From positions 1-64,000 of the forward strand of contig JBKPNZ010000035.1 of the NCBI GenBank assembly GCA_046732895.1: DNA of 64,000 nucleotides, written 5' to 3'. The position numbers and the translations under genes are program-made. Source of the DNA: JBKPNZ01 sp046732895 (lineage in GTDB: Bacteria; Actinomycetota; Thermoleophilia; Solirubrobacterales; 70-9). Below the pieces are notes generated by a model. That model was given only the letters and a program-made list of their open reading frames with translations, was not told the origin of the DNA and ran no database searches. This document shows, piece after piece, positions 52,139 through 60,719 of this stretch. Numbering within the stretch: position 1 is the stretch's first letter; every line of letters begins with the position of its first letter.

Positions 52139-52893
52139 CGACGCCTCATTCTCCACGTGATCGCGGCAGCAAGGCCCACGCGATACGCCGCGTAGGGCCA
52201 CAACGCCCGGTCGCGCTCGACCATTCTGATCAGCCGCTGGCTGGCCAGGGTTGAGGCGAACGAGGCGGCCACGCCCGCCGCCATCGCGGTGCGGAGCTCG
52301 GGCGCCACCCCGCGCCGTCGCAGGCGGGCGCCCTTCAGGATCGTGGCGCCGACGATCACCGGCAGGGCCACCGTGCGTGAGAGCAGGTTGGACTGCTCGC
52401 GCGTGAACCGGCGCCAGCGAGCGGCCGCGAGCGTGGCCCCGTTGCGGGATACGCCCGGCGCGAGGGCCGTCGCCTGAGCGACACCCAGCGCCAGCCCGTC
52501 GAGGGCCCCGGCATCACCCGGTCCGCGTACCTGAGGCGCGCGGTCGGCGAGGACCATCGCCACGGAGCCCACAACGAGGCCGCAGGCGGTCGCCCGCGGG
52601 CCGCCCAGGCGCTCCTCGATCCGACGCTCGAAGCGGTAGCCGACGATCGCCGGAGGGACGAACGAGAGCGCGACGACGGCCGCTCGCCGCAGGTTGAATG
52701 CGCGCAGCTCCCGTGCGATCAGCCGCCGCTGCCCGACGAGCAGGGCCGCCGCCGCCCCTGCGTGAACCGCGACCTCGAATGACTTGCGTGCCTCCGGGTC
52801 GGCCTCCTGCCAGCGCCACCCGCCGACCCATGGAATCAGCGAGACGTGAGCCGAGCTGGAAATCGGCAGCAGCTCCGCCGGGCCTTGCACCAC
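52135..52893 (-). CDS. uppP: Undecaprenyl-diphosphatase, start uncertain
   Basis: The C-terminal end is fixed by the stop at 52135. Family motifs are QGPAELLPISSSAH (QxxxE plus the SSS loop) and APGVSRNGATLAAA, the PGxSR active site with Asn replacing the common Ser. About seven membrane helices are visible. The homologous sequence begins at about 52925 (GRAALLGVVQG), but no ATG, GTG or TTG is in frame between the dedA stop and GTG 52893; starting there trims part of helix 1. A CTG at 52902 or a rare codon may be used. It recycles the C55 lipid carrier for wall and polysaccharide synthesis. Confidence 0.85.
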   Translation of the reverse strand: MVQGPAELLPISSSAHVSLIPWVGGWRWQEADPEARKSFEVAVHAGAAAALLVGQRRLIARELRAFNLRRAAVVALSFVPPAIVGYRFERRIEERLGGPRATACGLVVGSVAMVLADRAPQVRGPGDAGALDGLALGVAQATALAPGVSRNGATLAAARWRRFTREQSNLLSRTVALPVIVGATILKGARLRRRGVAPELRTAMAAGVAASFASTLASQRLIRMVERDRALWPYAAYRVGLAAAITWRMRRR

Positions 52894-52943
52894 ACCCAGC
52901 AGCGCCGCGCGCCCGGCGTCGAGCCCGGATGCGTCCGCGGCCT

Positions 52944-53570
52944 CTATGACCCGGTCCCGGCGGCGGGCGCCTCGCGCCGGCGCCGGACGAGCAGATAGAT
53001 GATCCCCGCGACGATCGCGAGCGCGACCGCGTAGTCGAGGTAGTGCAGGTTGTCCTTCCACTGCTCCCAGTTGTCGCCGACCTCGCGGCCGATCAGGGCG
53101 AGCATCAGGACCCAGGGAACGCAGCCGGCGACCGTGAGGGCGGTGAACCGCCAGAACGGCATCTTCGCGACGCCGGCCGGCAGGGAGATGAACGTGCGGA
53201 TGATGGGGAGGACGCGCGAGAAGAACACCGTCGCGTCGCCGTGGCGCTCGAACCACCGGTCGGCCCATTCCAGGTGACGGCGATTGATGTGGATCAGCCG
53301 GTTCTGCTCCAGCAGCTCGATCCGTCCGTAGTACCCGGCGGCGTAGGCGATCCAGGAGCCGACGACATTCCCCGCGACGCCCGCCACCACGATGCCGATC
53401 AGGGTCATGTCTCCCTGGGAGACGTTGAATCCGGCGAACAGCATCGTCGCTTCGCTGGGGATCGGCACGCAGGCGCTCTCCAGCGTCATCAGCACGAACA
53501 CTCCCGCAAGTCCAAGCGAGTTGACGATGTCGGTGGCCGCGTTGACCAACGGCTCGAGGACGTCCGCCAT
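52944..53570 (-). CDS. DedA family membrane protein
   Basis: The protein has 208 residues. The DedA/SNARE-associated motif is present: LESACVPIPSEATMLFAGF near the N-terminus, then GRIELLEQNRLIH, WFERHGDATVFFSRVLPIIR with the conserved Arg residues, and FISLPAGVAKMPFWRFT. Recent work links DedA proteins to flipping of phospholipids and C55-phosphate. Its neighbour uppP acts on C55-pyrophosphate, so the two probably serve lipid-carrier recycling together. Confidence 0.92.
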   Translation of the reverse strand: MADVLEPLVNAATDIVNSLGLAGVFVLMTLESACVPIPSEATMLFAGFNVSQGDMTLIGIVVAGVAGNVVGSWIAYAAGYYGRIELLEQNRLIHINRRHLEWADRWFERHGDATVFFSRVLPIIRTFISLPAGVAKMPFWRFTALTVAGCVPWVLMLALIGREVGDNWEQWKDNLHYLDYAVALAIVAGIIYLLVRRRREAPAAGTGS

Positions 53571-53667
53571 CGGGCGCGATCATAGGGATCGCCTCGTCCC
53601 CGACAGGCCGCTGTCGCAAACCTCGATCTCGCCCCGAACCACGGATTTCCGCTTTACACTCGCCGAG

Positions 53668-55560
53668 ATGGCGCGTCTCACCGACCCCGCCTACCGGCGG
53701 CGGGCGCAACAGTTCCTGGCCGACACGCTCCTTGCGGCACTGGCGTTTGCGCTCGCCTTCAAGCTGCGGTTCCTGGACGTGTCGGGCGGCATTCCCGACC
53801 GATACGAGACGATGCTCGCCGGCTCGGTCGCCTTCGTCGCGGTCGGCCAAGCGCTCGTCTTCGAGCTCTTCGGCCAGCATCAGAAGTGGTGGCGCTACTT
53901 CCGCCTGCCCGACCTCTGGCCCCTGGTCCGCACCGCCCTGATCGCGGTTGCCCTCACCTTCACGGTCTTCGCCTTCGCGAAGCCGTACCCGGATTCGCTG
54001 CCCAGGTCGGTCGCGATCTACGACCTGATGCTGCTGATTCTCCTTCTCGGCGGCGGCCGCCTGGCTCGCCGCTCCATCGCCGAGCGCCCCGCGCGGGTCG
54101 CCGCCCGGCGAAAGACACGCGGCGTCCTGGTGGTCGGCGCCGGCTCCGGCGGCCAGATGGTCGTCCGCGAGATGCAGCTCAACCCCAACCTGGGAACGCG
54201 CGCCATCGGCTTCATCGATGACGACCCGCGCAAGCGTGGGATGCGCAACCTGGGTCTGAAGGTTCTCGGTGGAACGGACCAGATGGGCCCGATCCTGGAT
54301 CGCACGAAGCCCGACGAGGTGATCATCGCGATCCCCTCGGCGCCCGGCGCCCTGCGCGCGAAGGTCGTGGCCGCCTGCCGCGATCGAGACATCCCGGTGC
54401 GCACCCTGCCGACGGTGTTCGAGCTCCTGCGCGGCGGGGTCCAGCTCACCCGCCAGCTGCGCGAGGTTCAGGTCGAGGACGTCCTCGGGCGCGACCCGGT
54501 CGTGATGGAGCTCGAGCGGGTCGGCGCCTACCTGGAGGACAAGAAGGTCCTGGTCACAGGGGCGGGCGGCTCGATCGGCGCCGAGCTCTGCCGCCAGATC
54601 GCGCGCGTGCATCCTCGCCTGCTCGTGGTTTTGGACCACGCCGAGGGCGCGCTGTTCCAGATCGACCGCGAGCTCACGCAGGAATGGCACTTCCACGGGG
54701 TCGAGGCGGTACTCGCCGACTGCAAGGAGGGCGACCGCATGCTCGAGGTGATGCAGCGCTTCAAGCCCGATGTCGTCTTCCACGCTGCGGCCTACAAGCA
54801 CGTGCCGTTGATGGAGACGAATCCGCTGGAGGCCGTGCGGAACAACGCGATCGCCACCCGCGTTACCGCCGAGACCGCCGCGGTCGCCGGCGCGGAGCGC
54901 TTCGTCCTGGTCTCCACGGACAAGGCCGTCAACCCACGGACGGTCATGGGGGCGTCCAAGGCGATGGCGGAGTGGATCGTGCAGGCCGCCGGGCAGCGCC
55001 ACGCGCGGACCCGCTTCATCATCGTGCGCTTTGGGAACGTCCTCGCGTCGTCGGGCAGCGTGGTTCCGATCTTCCGCTCGCAGATCGAGCGCGGCGGGCC
55101 CGTCACCGTCACCCACCCGGAGATGACGCGGTACTTCATGACGATCCCGGAGGCGGTGCAGCTCGTGATCCAGGCGGGCGACCTCGGCGCCGGCTCCGGC
55201 GAGGTCTTCGTCCTCGAGATGGGCCAGGCGGTGCGCATCCTCGATCTCGCGCGCAACATGATCCACCTCGCGGGCTACGAGCCCGATGAGGACATCGCGA
55301 TCGAGTTCACCGGTCCGCGCCCAGGCGAGAAGATCCACGAGGAGCTTTTCAACGCCGACGAGCGCTCGCAGCCGACGGCGGCCGACCGCATCGTGCGCGC
55401 TGTCCGGGTCCGTCCGCTCGATCCCGATTGGGTGGTCTCGAGCGTAGAGCGGCTCGAGAGCCTGGTCGCGTCGGGCGACGAGACGAACCTCGCCGCCCGC
55501 GTCGTCGAGCTCGTCGCCGACCGCGAGTCCACCACCCGCGCTGGCCACCTCGACGCCTAG
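53668..55560 (+). CDS. CapD/WbpM-type nucleotide-sugar 4,6-dehydratase
   Basis: The protein has 630 residues from ATG 53668. Four membrane helices cover about 15-135. A first Rossmann domain opens with GVLVVGAGSGGQMVVREM. The catalytic domain opens with KKVLVTGAGGSIGAELCRQ and has VFHAAAYKHVPLMETNP and STDKAVNPRTVMGASK, which carries the Ser-Met-Lys triad of this long-form dehydratase group. The end of the domain is TGPRPGEKIHEELF. It makes UDP-4-keto-6-deoxy sugars for exopolysaccharide. It opens the rightward polysaccharide locus, divergent from dedA. Confidence 0.93.
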   Translation: MARLTDPAYRRRAQQFLADTLLAALAFALAFKLRFLDVSGGIPDRYETMLAGSVAFVAVGQALVFELFGQHQKWWRYFRLPDLWPLVRTALIAVALTFTVFAFAKPYPDSLPRSVAIYDLMLLILLLGGGRLARRSIAERPARVAARRKTRGVLVVGAGSGGQMVVREMQLNPNLGTRAIGFIDDDPRKRGMRNLGLKVLGGTDQMGPILDRTKPDEVIIAIPSAPGALRAKVVAACRDRDIPVRTLPTVFELLRGGVQLTRQLREVQVEDVLGRDPVVMELERVGAYLEDKKVLVTGAGGSIGAELCRQIARVHPRLLVVLDHAEGALFQIDRELTQEWHFHGVEAVLADCKEGDRMLEVMQRFKPDVVFHAAAYKHVPLMETNPLEAVRNNAIATRVTAETAAVAGAERFVLVSTDKAVNPRTVMGASKAMAEWIVQAAGQRHARTRFIIVRFGNVLASSGSVVPIFRSQIERGGPVTVTHPEMTRYFMTIPEAVQLVIQAGDLGAGSGEVFVLEMGQAVRILDLARNMIHLAGYEPDEDIAIEFTGPRPGEKIHEELFNADERSQPTAADRIVRAVRVRPLDPDWVVSSVERLESLVASGDETNLAARVVELVADRESTTRAGHLDA

Positions 55561-55575
55561 ACTGCGAGCGCAAAT

Positions 55576-56325
55576 ATGGACCTGATCGACAAGATCGGGC
55601 CCGCGTTGGGCATCGCTGCCTTCTTCGGGCTCTCGGTGCTCGCCTTCCTCCTCTTCCAGCAATCCCGAGAGGTCAGGCGCCTGCGTGAGTGGGCGGGGCG
55701 GGCTCCCGAGCGCGCCCAGGAGGCGGCGGAAGCCTCATTGGCGGCGGCCGAGGCGCGCGGAGAGGCCAAGGCCGGCGACGAGCCGAAGGAAGGACGGTTC
55801 GCCGCGGCTCGCCACCGCATTGGCGGGGTCGTGAAGCCGAGGCTCCAGGCCATTGATCGTCGGCTGCCGATCGACGGGCGCTATGTCGCCGTCATCCTGT
55901 TGGTCGTGATCGTGGCCGCCGGCGTTCTGACCAGCGGCTTCGGCCTCGTCGGTGGCGGGAATGACAACGGCAAGGGGGGCGGCAAGGCCGAGCATCAGCC
56001 GAAGCCGCAGATCGCCGTCCTGAACGCGACCCAGTCGGCAAGCGCTGCCCCCGTCCCGGGTCTCGCGCATTCGGTCAGCGAGGGGGTCGTCAAACCGCTG
56101 GGCTACAAGGTGGTCGCCGAGGATGACGCGCCGGCAGGCCTGGCCAACACGACCGTGATGTACACGGGCGACTTCAAGGACGCGGCCGACAAGTTCGCGA
56201 AGAAGGTGAGGCCCAAGCTCGGGGATATCGCGGTGACCAAGATGAACCAGGACGTCAAGGCCAATGCGAGAGGTGCCAAGGTGGCGCTGCTGGTCGGTCT
56301 GGACGATTCGACCTTCGGGCAGTAG
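55576..56325 (+). CDS. LytR_C-domain membrane protein (paralog 1)
   Basis: The protein has 249 residues. A helix at about 10-28 and a second at about 103-125 (YVAVILLVVIVAAGVLTSGF) flank an Ala/Glu-rich cytoplasmic part with coiled-coil character (REVRRLREWAGRAPERAQEA). The outer domain (about 145-249) shows the LytR_C pattern: IAVLNATQSASAAPVPGLAH, GYKVVAEDDAPAGLANTTVM, then KVALLVGLD. This domain usually follows LytR-CpsA-Psr ligases; here it is alone. Sits between the dehydratase and the polymerase genes. Confidence 0.7.
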   Translation: MDLIDKIGPALGIAAFFGLSVLAFLLFQQSREVRRLREWAGRAPERAQEAAEASLAAAEARGEAKAGDEPKEGRFAAARHRIGGVVKPRLQAIDRRLPIDGRYVAVILLVVIVAAGVLTSGFGLVGGGNDNGKGGGKAEHQPKPQIAVLNATQSASAAPVPGLAHSVSEGVVKPLGYKVVAEDDAPAGLANTTVMYTGDFKDAADKFAKKVRPKLGDIAVTKMNQDVKANARGAKVALLVGLDDSTFGQ

Positions 56326-56331
56326 GCAGCG

Positions 56332-57153
56332 ATGGAGATCGTCGATCTGATCGACAAGGCGGGGGCCATCGTCGCCGTGGTCGCCACCGCCGGGATCCTG
56401 CTTCTGCTGCCGCTTTATTTCTCGCAACGCCGCGACGTCATCCGCCTGCGCGAGTGGATGGAGCGCGAGCCGGAGCATCCGGGTGCCGACATCGCGGCAA
56501 GTGAGGCACTGCTGGATCGCGCGGAGGTCGAGCTCGAGGAGCTCATCGGCGAGACGGGGGAGGAGGAGGCGCCGACTGAGGCCGGCGCGACGCCCGCGAC
56601 GCCCGCGACTGGTGCACCGGCTGTGACGGCCGCCCAGCGCGTCACCAGCGAGCGGCCGGCGCTGACGAGGATCACGATGGAGCGGGCGGCGCTCGAGCCG
56701 CACCCGCGCTGGCGGCGCTTCGTGGCGCGCGCCACGCAGCCGAAGCTCTTGATCGGGATCGCCGCCGCCGCGGTGATCCTCGGGGTTGTCGCGCTCTTCG
56801 GCTCGGAGAAGCTCCTCGAGACGGGGAACGAGAGCAAGGGCGGCGGCGGGGGCGGGATCAGCCCCGGCGACATCAGCGTCTTCGTGCTCAACGGGACCGA
56901 CGTCGAGGGCCTGGCGGCCAAGGTGGGGGACAACGTCGAGGAGAACAAGTTCGACCTCCAGCACCCGCTGAGCACCGATCCCGAGCACTTCGACCAGAGC
57001 GTCGTGATGTACGCGAAGGGCCAGCAGGCAGCGGCCCAGAAGGTGGCGCGCTCGCTGGGGATCAACCCGGTGCAGCCCATCGACAGGCAGACTCAGCAGC
57101 TCGCGGGCGATGCCGATGTCGTCGTGATCGCCGGCGAGGACCGGGCGCGGTAG
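56332..57153 (+). CDS. LytR_C-domain membrane protein (paralog 2)
   Basis: The protein has 273 residues and the same plan as the gene before it. Both open with a (V)DLIDKxG motif and then a helix, a DVIRLREWMEREPEHP stretch, a Thr/Pro-rich linker, a second helix (LLIGIAAAAVILGVVALFG) and a LytR_C-like end (ISVFVLNGTDVEGLAAKVGD, SVVMYAKGQQAAAQKVA, DVVVIAG). The two genes are 6 bases apart and arose by duplication. They may form a hetero-oligomer that links the polymer to the wall. Confidence 0.7.
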   Translation: MEIVDLIDKAGAIVAVVATAGILLLLPLYFSQRRDVIRLREWMEREPEHPGADIAASEALLDRAEVELEELIGETGEEEAPTEAGATPATPATGAPAVTAAQRVTSERPALTRITMERAALEPHPRWRRFVARATQPKLLIGIAAAAVILGVVALFGSEKLLETGNESKGGGGGGISPGDISVFVLNGTDVEGLAAKVGDNVEENKFDLQHPLSTDPEHFDQSVVMYAKGQQAAAQKVARSLGINPVQPIDRQTQQLAGDADVVVIAGEDRAR

Positions 57154-57623
57154 TGGCAACCATCGGGGGGCGCCCGATGCGCCTGGCGACCGCCCTCTTC
57201 GCACTACTGCTCGCCGCCTCGCTCGTCACGGCAGCGCTCGTCGTCCGCGCCAAGACCCCGGACCTGATCGTCGAGATCACCGGCCTTCCGGGACCGCACC
57301 GCGATCCCGCGGCCGGCGAGAAGGCGAAGCACGGGTTCACTCCCGACGGCGACGGCAGGGACGACGTCGCCCACTTCGACATGTTCATCAGGGAGGACGA
57401 GCCGCGCGCGACCGTCGAGATCGTGGGTCCGTTCCTCGAACCGATCCGCACCCTCGCAAGCGACGTCCCGCTGGAGGCGAACCAGGTCGTGCACTACAGC
57501 TGGGACGGCAAGACCGACGACCACAGCCCGGCGCCTCCGGGCAACTACAGGATCAGAGTCATCCTGCCGACCCTCGACCGCGACGTCGTCGATCCGCGCC
57601 GGATCGCGCTGATCCGCGGATGA
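57153..57623 (+). CDS. Secreted FlgD-Ig-like protein
   Basis: The protein has 156 residues from GTG 57153, overlapping the preceding stop; ATG 57177 would give a cleaner signal peptide (MRLATALFALLLAASLVTAA). The exported part has HGFTPDGDGRDDVAHFDMFI and YSWDGKTDDHSPAPPGNYRI, features of FlgD-type Ig-like repeats of surface proteins. Its role in the locus is unknown. Its stop overlaps the next start. Confidence 0.65.
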   Translation: MATIGGRPMRLATALFALLLAASLVTAALVVRAKTPDLIVEITGLPGPHRDPAAGEKAKHGFTPDGDGRDDVAHFDMFIREDEPRATVEIVGPFLEPIRTLASDVPLEANQVVHYSWDGKTDDHSPAPPGNYRIRVILPTLDRDVVDPRRIALIRG

Positions 57624-59098
57624 ACGCCGAGCCTCTCCAGCTGATCGGGCTGCTGATCGCCTGTGGCGCCGCGGCGACCGCGATCCTGACCGCCGACCCG
57701 CGCCTGCGGCACGCTGCGATGATCGTGGCGCTGATCGCCGCGCCGGTTCTGGTCGCCGGAGATGTATGGCATGAGTCGCGCTTCGTCGATCTGCGCGACG
57801 AGCCCGCGAAGCTGGGCGCCGCATTGATCGCCGTCGGCGTTGCGGTGCTGATCGGCGCGGCGATCTTCCGCCGCCTGCCGTGGGTCTTTCCCGTGCTCGC
57901 GTTCGCGGCGCTCCCGCTGCGCCTGCCGGTCCAGCTGGGCGGTGAGACCTCCAACCTGCTGATCCCGTTGTACGGCGTGATCGCGGCGCAGGTAGCTGCG
58001 TCGAGCTTCGACGTGCTGCGCAGGCGGGCACCCAGCGCCGGGCGAACCGCCGGCGGCAACGGTCTGGAGCTCTGGCTCCGGCGGCTCCTCGCGGCCACGC
58101 TCATCCTCTACGCGATCCAGAGCGCGTACTCGGACGATGTCTCGAACGCGATCGAGAACGCGTGCTTCTTCCTCGTGCCGTTCGCCGTTCTCTTCGTCCT
58201 GCTGATCGACGTGCGGTGGGACCGGACGCTGCTGCAGCGGGTCCTTTGGGCGGTCGCCGCGGTCGCGCTGGCTTGCGCCGCCGTCGCATTCGGCGAGTAC
58301 GCAGCGCGCGATCTGATCCTCAACGACCAGCTTCAGGAGTCCAACCAGATCCACATCTACTTCCGCGTCAACTCGCTCTTCCACGATCCCAACGTGTTCG
58401 GCCGCTACCTGGCGCTCACGATCGTCGCCCTTGGCGCTGCCGTGGCGTGGGCACGCAGCCGGGCGTGGGCGTGGATCGCGACCGGGACCGGAATCGTGCT
58501 GCTGGTCGCGATGGCGTTCAGCTTCTCGCTGACGAGCTTCGCGGCGCTGCTCGCCGGCCTTCTGGTCGTTGCGCTCCTGCGCCTGGGCTGGCGGTGGACG
58601 GCGATCGCCGCCGCGACCATGCTCGTCGCGAGCGCTGTGTTCGTCGGGCTCGGGGGAACCGAGCGCAGTGCGGAGGGTCCGCAGCGAGGGGCGAACGCGG
58701 AATTCTCGGGGCGCACCAGCCTTGTCTCCGGGGGCATCGATCTGGCCGAGGACCGCCCGGTGTGGGGATGGGGCTCCGGTGCCTTCGGCCGTGCGTTCAC
58801 CGACCAGATCGAGGTCGCGAAGACGACGACGTCCCACTCCGAGCCGATCACCGTCGCCGCCGAGCAGGGGGCCATCGGCATGGTCGTCTACATCGCGCTT
58901 CTGGTGGTCTCGCTCGCCCTTCTGTTCACCGCGGGGGTGCGGGGCTCGGTGGCGCGGACCACGGTCGCCGCCTGCTACGTGGCGATGATCGTGCACAGTC
59001 TCGGCTACGCCGGCTTCGACATCGACCCCGCGACGTGGGCGCTCCTGGCACCGGGTGTGGTCTTCGCCCGCGTCGACCCGACGCCGTCATCTACGTAG
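57620..59098 (+). CDS. O-antigen ligase / Wzy-type polymerase
   Basis: The protein has 492 residues with about eleven membrane helices. The Wzy_C (PF04932) core is the long outer loop with FHDPNVFGRYLALTIVAL, GRTSLVSGGIDLAEDRPVWG and the conserved His in TSHSEPITVAAEQGAIG. It would polymerise or ligate lipid-linked glycan at the outer face. It is placed next to the flippase, as in Wzx/Wzy loci. Confidence 0.85.
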   Translation: MNAEPLQLIGLLIACGAAATAILTADPRLRHAAMIVALIAAPVLVAGDVWHESRFVDLRDEPAKLGAALIAVGVAVLIGAAIFRRLPWVFPVLAFAALPLRLPVQLGGETSNLLIPLYGVIAAQVAASSFDVLRRRAPSAGRTAGGNGLELWLRRLLAATLILYAIQSAYSDDVSNAIENACFFLVPFAVLFVLLIDVRWDRTLLQRVLWAVAAVALACAAVAFGEYAARDLILNDQLQESNQIHIYFRVNSLFHDPNVFGRYLALTIVALGAAVAWARSRAWAWIATGTGIVLLVAMAFSFSLTSFAALLAGLLVVALLRLGWRWTAIAAATMLVASAVFVGLGGTERSAEGPQRGANAEFSGRTSLVSGGIDLAEDRPVWGWGSGAFGRAFTDQIEVAKTTTSHSEPITVAAEQGAIGMVVYIALLVVSLALLFTAGVRGSVARTTVAACYVAMIVHSLGYAGFDIDPATWALLAPGVVFARVDPTPSST

Positions 59099-60667
59099 GT
59101 GTTCGAGTACCTGCGCCGGCTGGCGACCACGGGCGCCGCCTACACGGCCTCGAGCGTCGTCTCGAAGCTGATCGCGGTCTTCCTGCTGCCGATCTACACG
59201 CACTACCTGACCCCGGCGGACTACGGCGCTGCGGAGGCGATGCTCGCGTCGCTCGTGGCCGCCAGCATCGTGGTCCGCCTCGGCGTGATCGAGGCGCTCC
59301 TGCGCTTCTTCTACCTATCCGACGAGGAACCGAAGCGCGTAGTGGCGACCAGCTTTGCCTCCCTCTTCTGGATGGCAACGGCGGTTTCGCTCGTCGCGCT
59401 CGCGTTCGCCGGCCCGATCTCCGACGCGATCCTCGGCAAGCCGGACGCTGCGCTCGGACGGCTGGCGATCCTGGGGCTCTGGACGCTCACGCTGTGGGAG
59501 TACGTGCTGACGCTGCTGCGGCTGGACGAGCGGGCACGCGCGTATTTCACGATCACGGTGATCAACGTCCTCGTCACGATCCCGACCACGGTGTATCTGG
59601 TCGCGGTCGCCGACCTGGGCGCCCAGGGAATCCTGCTCGGCACCTTCAGCACCGGCGCGGTCTTCCTGCTGTACCGGCTGTGGCAAGAGCGCGCTCGGCT
59701 CGCGTTCGTCCCCGACCTGCCGCTCCTGCGGCGGATGCTGCGCTTTGGCCTGCCGACGATGCCGGCGGAGCTGACGCTCTACTCGCTCAACTTCATCGAT
59801 CGGATCATCATCATCCGCCTCGCCGGCCTCCGGGAGGTGGGTCTCTACGCCCTCGCGATCAAGTTCGCGAACGGCATGCAGGTCCTCGCGCGCGGCTTCC
59901 AGCTCGCCTTCCCGCCGCTTGCCTACTCGATCACCGATGACGACGAGGCCCGGCGTGCCTACGCGCTCGTCGTCAGGTGGTTCGCCGCCGTGCTCGCCTT
60001 TGGCGTCACCGGGCTTTGGCTGCTCTCGCGCCAGATCGTGACCCTGCTCGCAGCGCCGCGGTTCTTCGACGCCCACGAGGCCATCGGCCTGCTGGCCACC
60101 GGTGTGGCCCTCTATGCGCTCTATCTGACGATGGTGGTGATCCTCGGGCGTACCCGGCGCACCGAGTTCAACTTCCCCGCCACCGCCGCGGCGATGGTCT
60201 CGAACGTCGTGCTGAACCTCGTACTCGTGCCTCCGCTCGGGATCGCCGGCGCGGGCCTCGCCCTCGTTCTGTCCTACGTCGTCGTGCTCGTGCTGATGTA
60301 CGTGTTCACGCAGCGGCTCTTCACGGTGCCCTACGAGTGGGGCCGCCTCGTCCTCGTGATCGCCGTCTCCGCGGCCCTGATCGGGGTCGCCGAGGCGTTC
60401 GTGCCGACCTCGGGGGCGTCGGCGTGGGTACTTCGCCTGCTGCTGTGGGCCGCCTACCCACTGCTCCTCTACGCCGCGGGCTTCCTGACGCGGGAGGAAC
60501 GCGCCCGCCTGCGCGAGCTCCTGCGCCCGAGCGCGATCGCAGCCCGGCTGCGAACGCTGCGCGCCGAGCCCGCAGGGCCGGAGCCCGCCGCTCAGGAGGG
60601 GCTGGCACCCCACTTCACGCCTGAGGCCTATGAGCAGGCGCTGCGCGATGAGGATCGGGGCGCCTAA
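59099..60667 (+). CDS. Polysaccharide flippase (Wzx/MATE-like)
   Basis: The protein has 522 residues from GTG 59099, directly after the preceding stop. It has about twelve to fourteen membrane helices, starting with LRRLATTGAAYTASSVVSKL. The polysaccharide-biosynthesis (PF01943/PF13440) pattern is visible in PLLRRMLRFGLPTMPAELTL and LGIAGAGLALVLSYVVVLVL. It would flip C55-linked oligosaccharide for the polymerase. The last 50 residues are a soluble tail. Confidence 0.88.
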   Translation: MFEYLRRLATTGAAYTASSVVSKLIAVFLLPIYTHYLTPADYGAAEAMLASLVAASIVVRLGVIEALLRFFYLSDEEPKRVVATSFASLFWMATAVSLVALAFAGPISDAILGKPDAALGRLAILGLWTLTLWEYVLTLLRLDERARAYFTITVINVLVTIPTTVYLVAVADLGAQGILLGTFSTGAVFLLYRLWQERARLAFVPDLPLLRRMLRFGLPTMPAELTLYSLNFIDRIIIIRLAGLREVGLYALAIKFANGMQVLARGFQLAFPPLAYSITDDDEARRAYALVVRWFAAVLAFGVTGLWLLSRQIVTLLAAPRFFDAHEAIGLLATGVALYALYLTMVVILGRTRRTEFNFPATAAAMVSNVVLNLVLVPPLGIAGAGLALVLSYVVVLVLMYVFTQRLFTVPYEWGRLVLVIAVSAALIGVAEAFVPTSGASAWVLRLLLWAAYPLLLYAAGFLTREERARLRELLRPSAIAARLRTLRAEPAGPEPAAQEGLAPHFTPEAYEQALRDEDRGA

Positions 60668-60719
60668 GGGGTCAGCGGACGAGCTTCCACAGAACGACGC
60701 AGGCGACCGCCGAGTCGGC

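Noticed and set aside
52947..55662. A minus-strand frame of over 1100 codons covering dedA and the CapD-type gene
   Set aside because: Only its last 250 codons (UppP) show homology; the rest is antisense shadow of GC-rich genes.
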